The position numbers and the translations under genes are program-made. Under the pieces are notes generated by a model. That model saw nothing but the letters and a program-made list of their open reading frames with translations, was not told the origin of the DNA and made no database searches. From JBKJTP01 sp046590195 (GTDB lineage Bacteria; Bacteroidota; Ignavibacteria; Palsa-1295): a DNA stretch of 6,873 nt. Positions 1-4,007 of the stretch are shown here, one piece after another (the first letter of the stretch is position 1; every line of letters starts with the position of its first letter). The stretch is taken from NCBI GenBank assembly GCA_046590195.1, contig JBKJTP010000222.1:1-6873 (forward strand), given 5' to 3'.

Positions 1-373
1 CACTGCGGAGCTCGGATACTTGACGATCTCGCCACTGTTTAACTTCCGACACTTCCTACTTGGCTTCGGAATTAGACTCCCAATGTCCGGTACATTGATC
101 GTTGATCGAGCCAATACGGAGTCGAACAATGAGTTGCCTTATAGCAATGCAAGCACGGGCGACGTCGAAATGACCACAGCTATCGATCTAAAGATCGGTG
201 GCAACATCACGATCCTGGAGACTCGCGGAGGCTCGTTGAATTTTATCGTGCTGGCAGGATATGATCTGTCCCCGCCGTTCAAGGAGATTGGAGCACCACT
301 ATTTAATCCTGGTCAGTCAGATGCGTCGCTCCAGATCGGACTGAACTACCTGTTCAACGTTTCTGAGTTGTAA
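1..373 (+). CDS. C-terminal part of a probable outer-membrane beta-barrel protein (5' truncated)
   Basis: The reading frame is open from base 2 to the TAA at 371-373, giving 123 residues. The true start lies left of the window; the in-frame TTG at 20 is not preceded by a stop, so there is no reason to take it as the start. The visible part alternates hydrophobic and polar residues in short stretches separated by Gly/Asn/Ser/Asp-rich turns, for example FRHFLLGFGIRLP, LNFIVLAGYDLSPP and, at the very end, ASLQIGLNYLFNVSEL. Ending on an amphipathic strand with aromatic residues is usual for outer-membrane barrels of the porin or 'outer membrane protein beta-barrel' type in Bacteroidetes-related bacteria. 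The last residue is Leu, not the classic Phe. The N-terminal half and any signal peptide are missing, so family and substrate cannot be given. A strong terminator follows 22 bp after the stop. Another type of beta-rich envelope protein is possible. Confidence 0.6.
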   Translation, partial: TAELGYLTISPLFNFRHFLLGFGIRLPMSGTLIVDRANTESNNELPYSNASTGDVEMTTAIDLKIGGNITILETRGGSLNFIVLAGYDLSPPFKEIGAPLFNPGQSDASLQIGLNYLFNVSEL

Positions 374-395
374 TGACAACTTGACGTTAACGAAG

Positions 396-422
396 AAAGC
401 CCGCGTGTTAGCGGGCTTTTTC
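396..422 (+). terminator. Rho-independent terminator, possibly serving both strands
   Basis: A perfect 9-bp stem, AAAGCCCGC (396-404) with GCGGGCTTT (411-419), closes a 6-base loop (GTGTTA). A run of T follows (TTTTT, then C, then TTTTT) through 427. It lies 22 bp after the stop of the barrel gene and clearly ends that transcript. The minus-strand VWA gene stops at 441, so its transcript runs into the same hairpin. Read that way the stem is followed by TTTCTTCG, a weaker U-tract, so the terminator may act in both directions but best on the plus strand. Confidence 0.9.
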
Positions 423-440
423 TTTTTCTACAAATTCCAG

Positions 441-1565
441 TTATGATCCCCCTCGATAGGTCTTCTTCCGATTACGAACATAATCGACGAAGACAAACTG
501 ACCAAGATCATTCAAACCTGAGTAATACGCGCGGCCTTTGTTCGCACGTGTCAGGTCTTCGACAAAATTGACAAGGTAATTATCTCGGGCGATCATGAAG
601 GTCGAGATCGTGATCTTCTCGCGCCTGCATGCGACTGCCTCATCAAGAGTCTTATTAACGATCTTCGGATCGAGGCCAAAGCTGTTCTTGTAGAGCCGGC
701 CATACTCATCGAACATTGCCGATGGCTTGCCATCGGTCACCATGAAGATCTGCTTGTTCACGTTGCCGCTCTTACGCAATAACTGACGCGCCAGACGCAG
801 CCCATCGCGAGTGTTCGTGTGATACGGCCCAACCTCGAGAAATGGTAACTCGCTGACTGTGATCAGCTCTGCCTCATCACCGAACGTGATCACGTACAGT
901 TGGTCCTTCGGAAACTTCGTCATGATGAGCTCGCTGAGTGCAAGCCCAACTTTCTTGGCGGGTGTGATGCGGTCTTCACCGTACAAGATCATCGAGTGCG
1001 AAACATCGATCATCAGCACCGTAGCGCAGCTTGTCAGATGCTCGGTCTCATAGATCTCGATATCCTCTTCATGCAGAGCGAGTCCATCGATGTCCATTCC
1101 CTCACGAAGCGCACGCTTGTAAGCGTTCTGGAAGGTCTGCGTGAAGTTGATGTTGTTCGCCTGATCGCCGAAGTTATAATGCTTCGTATTCGACGTGCGC
1201 TCTACACCCGATCCGGTGAATGGCGTGTCGTGCGCGCCTGACGGCGCCTTGCGCAATGAGCGGAAAAGCTCGAGCAGCGCATCTCGGCGAATGTTTGCGA
1301 CAGCTTTGTTCGTGGGCTTGAGCAGTGAGTTCTCATCTTCCTCGATCAGTCCACGCTTCTTGAGTTCATCGATGAACATATCGAGCGTCATATCCTGACC
1401 GAAGACCTTGTACTGCTCGTCGAGGTACTGCATCCACTGCAGGGATTCCTGCACATCGCCGGACGTTTGAAGCAACAGTTGATTGAACAGCTCAAAGAGC
1501 TGCTTCATCCTGTCTTCAGCGTTCTGGCTCTTGCCCGGTCTCCACTTCGAGTACTCTATGCGCAT
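441..1565 (-). CDS. VWA (von Willebrand factor A) domain protein, MoxR/CoxE-associated type
   Basis: This is a 374-residue, probably cytoplasmic protein with no signal peptide or membrane segment. Residues 1-165 are polar, largely helical and not recognised as a named domain, with a Gly/Asn-rich linker near 108-142. Residues about 180-365 form a VWA domain. Its metal-binding (MIDAS) site looks intact: DVSHS at 187-191, a threonine in TNTRDGL (250-256) and D278 in VTDGK. The stretch ITPAKKVGLALSELI..KFPKDQLYVITFGDEAE is typical of bacterial VWA proteins that pair with MoxR or Mg-chelatase-like AAA+ ATPases to remodel or activate target proteins; that role is known for related families, not shown here. 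The start is the ATG at 1565-1563. Only a weak TAGG lies upstream and no strong ribosome-binding site is visible. It is the last gene of the minus-strand group, 106 bp after the DUF354 gene. No AAA+ partner is in the window, so its target is unknown. Confidence 0.85.
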   Translation of the reverse strand: MRIEYSKWRPGKSQNAEDRMKQLFELFNQLLLQTSGDVQESLQWMQYLDEQYKVFGQDMTLDMFIDELKKRGLIEEDENSLLKPTNKAVANIRRDALLELFRSLRKAPSGAHDTPFTGSGVERTSNTKHYNFGDQANNINFTQTFQNAYKRALREGMDIDGLALHEEDIEIYETEHLTSCATVLMIDVSHSMILYGEDRITPAKKVGLALSELIMTKFPKDQLYVITFGDEAELITVSELPFLEVGPYHTNTRDGLRLARQLLRKSGNVNKQIFMVTDGKPSAMFDEYGRLYKNSFGLDPKIVNKTLDEAVACRREKITISTFMIARDNYLVNFVEDLTRANKGRAYYSGLNDLGQFVFVDYVRNRKKTYRGGS

Positions 1566-1607
1566 ATAGTAACTAACCTACGCCACAAGCATAAGTTCGT
1601 TACGAGG

Positions 1608-1680
1608 CAATTCAGGAAAAAGAACAATGATCCCCTTCATCCCAAATCATCCGAATCATCTAAATCACAGTTCAGATAGT
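1608..1680. repeat. 9-bp-periodic intergenic repeat (TGATTNRGR units), overlapping the DUF354 stop
   Basis: Read on the minus strand, the gap after the DUF354 gene carries units in a strict 9-base step: TGATTTAGA, then TGATTCGGA, then TGATTTGGG, then the decayed ATGAAGGGG and ATCATTG. On the plus strand the clear copies are AAATCATCC (1644-1652), GAATCATCT (1653-1661) and AAATCACAG (1662-1670). The minus-strand leader CTATCTGAACTG (1668-1679) includes the TGA stop of the DUF354 gene at 1674-1672. The word CA(A/G)TTCAG occurs at both ends, at 1608-1615 and 1668-1675. From memory, similar tracts beginning TCTGAAC followed by repeated GATGATT/GATTT words occur as dispersed intergenic elements in Bacteroidetes-related and other genomes. 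That link cannot be tested from a single copy. It is not a CRISPR array, since the units are too short and there are no spacers. Confidence 0.6.
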
Positions 1681-2712
1681 TGCCCGCTCGAGTATTGTCC
1701 GAATGATCTCGTCTTTCACTGAGCTATTGACGTCAGGGCTCTCGGTCCTATCGCGCTTCGTGATGTAGTTGTCGATCTCCTCTGCGGATGCCAGATTATG
1801 AAGCCTGCCTTCGCGCTCGAGCCACTCATCGACTGCCCCGCTCTCGCCCTTGAAGATCGAGACCACCGGCACACCCAGCACCGCGGCCTCGCGGTTCATT
1901 GTGCCTCCGCCACCTATCACGAGGTCGGAGTGATAGAGAAGATCAAGCCCGTTAACCGGCTTGTCCAGCATGGTCATTTTCTCGCTGAACCACGGCCTAG
2001 ACCTGACCTGGCTCGATTGTCTTTCCGAACGAGGCGTGATCAACACCTGCACATCATTCCGCGCACCCAGCCGCGACATGATGCCTTCGAACAATGAGAA
2101 GCTCTGATCGCTCTTGTAATGGGCAGTGTGCGATGGCGGACGAACGGTGATGATCGTCTTGCCCTGCTGAAGATGAAGCGTTGAAACGAACGAAGGATCG
2201 GGTGTGAACTCAGAGACGTAGACCTCCTCCTTGAGGCCTTGATAACGGAGCAATCGCTCGCGTGGCAGACCAAGCGCAGCGAGCTTGTTCTCGGGGATGA
2301 TCGCCGGGGTCATGATCCAGTTCGCGAGCTTGTTGAACAACCGAACGTTTGCGCCTTCATAATCATAGAGGATCAACGTTCGGACGAGTAGGATCTTCGA
2401 CGCTAGCAATAAGCCTCGCGAGCCATGCGCAACTGCGAGATCGATGCGCTTGGAGATGAGGAAGATGCTAAGCCGAACAGCGCGCAGCAAGAGCATCGCC
2501 GCTTTCCGAAGTCCTTTGTCACCAGCCTCGGCACCAATGAATGTTGCGTTCAATCCTGCATCGGCAACTAGTTGTTTTGTCTGCGCAAAATCACGTGCGG
2601 TGAGGATGACCTCAATGCCACGTGCCTCGAGTTCACGAATGATCGGCACGAAGAACGGTACGTGTGGGGAGTTCTCGAGGTCGATCCAGATCGTCTTGCG
2701 CTTTTCCATCAT
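1672..2712 (-). CDS. DUF354 family protein (glycosyltransferase-like, GT-B fold)
   Basis: This is a 345- or 346-residue protein, normal length for DUF354. The N-terminus has the family signature WIDLENSPHVPFFVPIIREL (8-27 counting from MEKRK), followed by ITARDFAQT-like residues (VILTARDFAQT, 34-44). The second half has the GGGGTMNREAAVLGVPVVSIF loop at about 266-286, placed like the donor-binding region of UDP-GlcNAc 2-epimerases and GT-B glycosyltransferases. No signal peptide is seen. The family lies in archaeal and bacterial surface-polysaccharide loci; the reaction and sugar are not established. The toroid gene upstream ends in a TGA inside the sequence ATGATG. A start at the first ATG (2712) overlaps it by 4 bp and one at the second (2709) by 1 bp, so the two genes are probably translationally coupled. 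The frame is open further upstream to a candidate at 2757, but that would add 15 residues not expected for the family and a 49-bp overlap. Confidence 0.85.
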   Translation of the reverse strand: MMEKRKTIWIDLENSPHVPFFVPIIRELEARGIEVILTARDFAQTKQLVADAGLNATFIGAEAGDKGLRKAAMLLLRAVRLSIFLISKRIDLAVAHGSRGLLLASKILLVRTLILYDYEGANVRLFNKLANWIMTPAIIPENKLAALGLPRERLLRYQGLKEEVYVSEFTPDPSFVSTLHLQQGKTIITVRPPSHTAHYKSDQSFSLFEGIMSRLGARNDVQVLITPRSERQSSQVRSRPWFSEKMTMLDKPVNGLDLLYHSDLVIGGGGTMNREAAVLGVPVVSIFKGESGAVDEWLEREGRLHNLASAEEIDNYITKRDRTESPDVNSSVKDEIIRTILERATI

Positions 2713-3851
2713 GTGTTCTCGTGGCTGATGTGATCTGCGAGTGCAAGGAACATCCATGCGTTCGACCAGCGGATGTATGCGATCTTGTTCATATAACGCT
2801 CATGTTTCTGATACATGAATGAACCGTCGGCATTCTGCATGTTCGTGCTCATCCATCGTGCGATGAGCGATGCTGCATCATGGTCGTTGAAGGTATTGAG
2901 CGTGATGATCGCGTGCGCTGCTGCGTGTGTGTCGATCGGGTAGTCTTTGCCTGCGAAATATTTCGGAAGGCCGTCAGAGCGGAAGAATGCAGAACGGTAG
3001 TAATTGTAGCCTCGCTCGATCGATGGCATCAACTCATTGGTCAATAGCGCTTCACCGATCTCCCTTAGCGACAACAGCACATAGCCTGTATGAAAGGAAT
3101 CGACCCATTGCTGCGAGCTTCCCAAGCCATAGGCCCAGCGCCCGTCGGACGCCTGATGTTTTGTAACAAATCTTGCCGCATCGCGAGCGGCAGCCACGTA
3201 GGGCTCTTCACCTAGCATCGCACCCAGCTTGCCGAGATATGCAGCACCAAGCAGTGAAGCATTAAAGACCCTCTGCTTATCGCCTTCCGAGTACCCGAAG
3301 CAGATACCATCATCGGTCCGAATGTGCGAGACATCCTTATAGATGTAATCGGCGGCTCTGGTAAGCGCAACGAGCAACTCCTCAGTTGGCTCATGCTGAT
3401 AGAATTCGAGCAGTGCCTCGGCGACGAATGCGGTGGTGACGATCGTCGGCGTGTGCTTCGGGACGAAATGCGTCCTCGATTGCCAGTCGAACGGGTAGCC
3501 CCAGCCGATGCCGCTCCTGGTCTTGACTGCTGCGTCGAGTAGTCGCTGCTTTAGCTCTGCTGCCTGCGCACTCCAATCGGCGTCTATACGATCTTTGCCT
3601 CGCAATAGGCCTTGTAGCAGGAGCGCTCCGCCTTTCGCATTGAAGCGCTTTGGCACCCGAAGGAGTGTGTGTAAATTCACGGATGACCGCCGACCTGCCT
3701 GCAAAATGGCCAGTCTGGCAAGGGAAGATCTCTTCAGTAGCCCAGGGATGAGCTGCGACTCGAGCAGATCGTGAGGGTCATGCCCGCGAAAATCCGCTTC
3801 CCGGAGCCAGGAATAGAGCGATCGGCAGGCATGTGATGTGGGGTCGGTCAC
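2709..3851 (-). CDS. Alpha/alpha-toroid protein of a polysaccharide-locus family (terpenoid-cyclase-like fold)
   Basis: This 380-residue protein has no signal peptide or membrane segment. It looks like a helical (alpha/alpha) toroid. Repeated motifs include GWGYPFDWQSR (116-126), TPTIVTTAFVAEALLE (134-149), NASLLGAAYLG (197-207), QASDGRWAYG (233-242), WVDSFHTGYVLLSL (249-262), YPIDTHAAAHAI (304-315), QNADGSFMYQ (339-348) and IRWSNAWMFLALA (360-372). The two Q..DG(R/S)(W/F) motifs resemble QW motifs of squalene/terpenoid cyclases, but the DxDD catalytic motif of squalene-hopene cyclases was not seen. Members sit in exopolysaccharide and surface-glycan loci, often near DUF354 proteins, and many carry the misleading name 'delta-aminolevulinic acid dehydratase'. 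A role in glycan or lipid-linked glycan handling is inference. The start is the GTG at 3851-3849: it is the first start codon in the frame and no in-frame ATG occurs until residue 211. No Shine-Dalgarno sequence is evident. It is the first gene of the minus-strand group and overlaps the DUF354 gene. Confidence 0.75.
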   Translation of the reverse strand: MTDPTSHACRSLYSWLREADFRGHDPHDLLESQLIPGLLKRSSLARLAILQAGRRSSVNLHTLLRVPKRFNAKGGALLLQGLLRGKDRIDADWSAQAAELKQRLLDAAVKTRSGIGWGYPFDWQSRTHFVPKHTPTIVTTAFVAEALLEFYQHEPTEELLVALTRAADYIYKDVSHIRTDDGICFGYSEGDKQRVFNASLLGAAYLGKLGAMLGEEPYVAAARDAARFVTKHQASDGRWAYGLGSSQQWVDSFHTGYVLLSLREIGEALLTNELMPSIERGYNYYRSAFFRSDGLPKYFAGKDYPIDTHAAAHAIITLNTFNDHDAASLIARWMSTNMQNADGSFMYQKHERYMNKIAYIRWSNAWMFLALADHISHENT

Positions 3852-4007
3852 GAGGATGATCGCTTGCGGGGATAGATACGTAGTAGGCCAGTGGTTTGGA
3901 GTGTAACAAATCTACGTACTCGGGGGTCATAGCTGGTATATTGTCCCTCTTTTCCGATCGTGCAGCCCCAGCCGTGGGTGCATCTGGTATCCTTACAAAG
4001 CAGGTCT
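3852..4007. promoter_or_regulatory. Divergent intergenic region between toroid operon and T9SS-type gene
   Basis: This 156-bp gap must hold the promoters of two diverging units. For the plus-strand gene, TGGTATATT at 3934-3942 is a fair extended -10 element (TGn plus TATATT), with no convincing -35 box; the predicted transcript would start near 3949, leaving about 59 bases of leader. The word CTGGTAT occurs twice, at 3933-3939 and 3984-3990; the second copy could also form a TGGTATCCT extended -10. Between them, TGCA (3961-3964) plus CCCA (3967-3970) can pair with TGGG (3975-3978) plus TGCA (3979-3982) around a GCCG loop, with two bases bulged. For the minus strand only a poor match is seen: TTGTTA near 3908-3903, with TACTAC 18 bases downstream. 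The GCAGG at 4000-4004 is a weak ribosome-binding site for the ATG at 4008. Confidence 0.35.

Noticed and set aside
900..1241. 113-codon plus-strand frame within the VWA gene
   Set aside because: It lies opposite the conserved VWA MIDAS region, has no domain character and no ribosome-binding site that would set it apart; it is a shadow frame.
1635..1680. Possible CRISPR array
   Set aside because: The units are only 9 bases, directly abutting, imperfect and without spacers; no cas gene is present.
2713..2757. Longer N-terminus for the DUF354 protein starting at 2757
   Set aside because: It would add a 15-residue polar stretch before the family's conserved N-terminal strand and overlap the toroid gene by 49 bp; the ATGATG junction at 2712-2707 is a better start.
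2709..3851. Delta-aminolevulinic acid dehydratase (heme pathway) name for the toroid gene
   Set aside because: Homologues often carry this name, but no TIM-barrel ALAD active-site lysine region or metal-binding cysteines are visible; the repeated helical motifs fit an alpha/alpha toroid instead.
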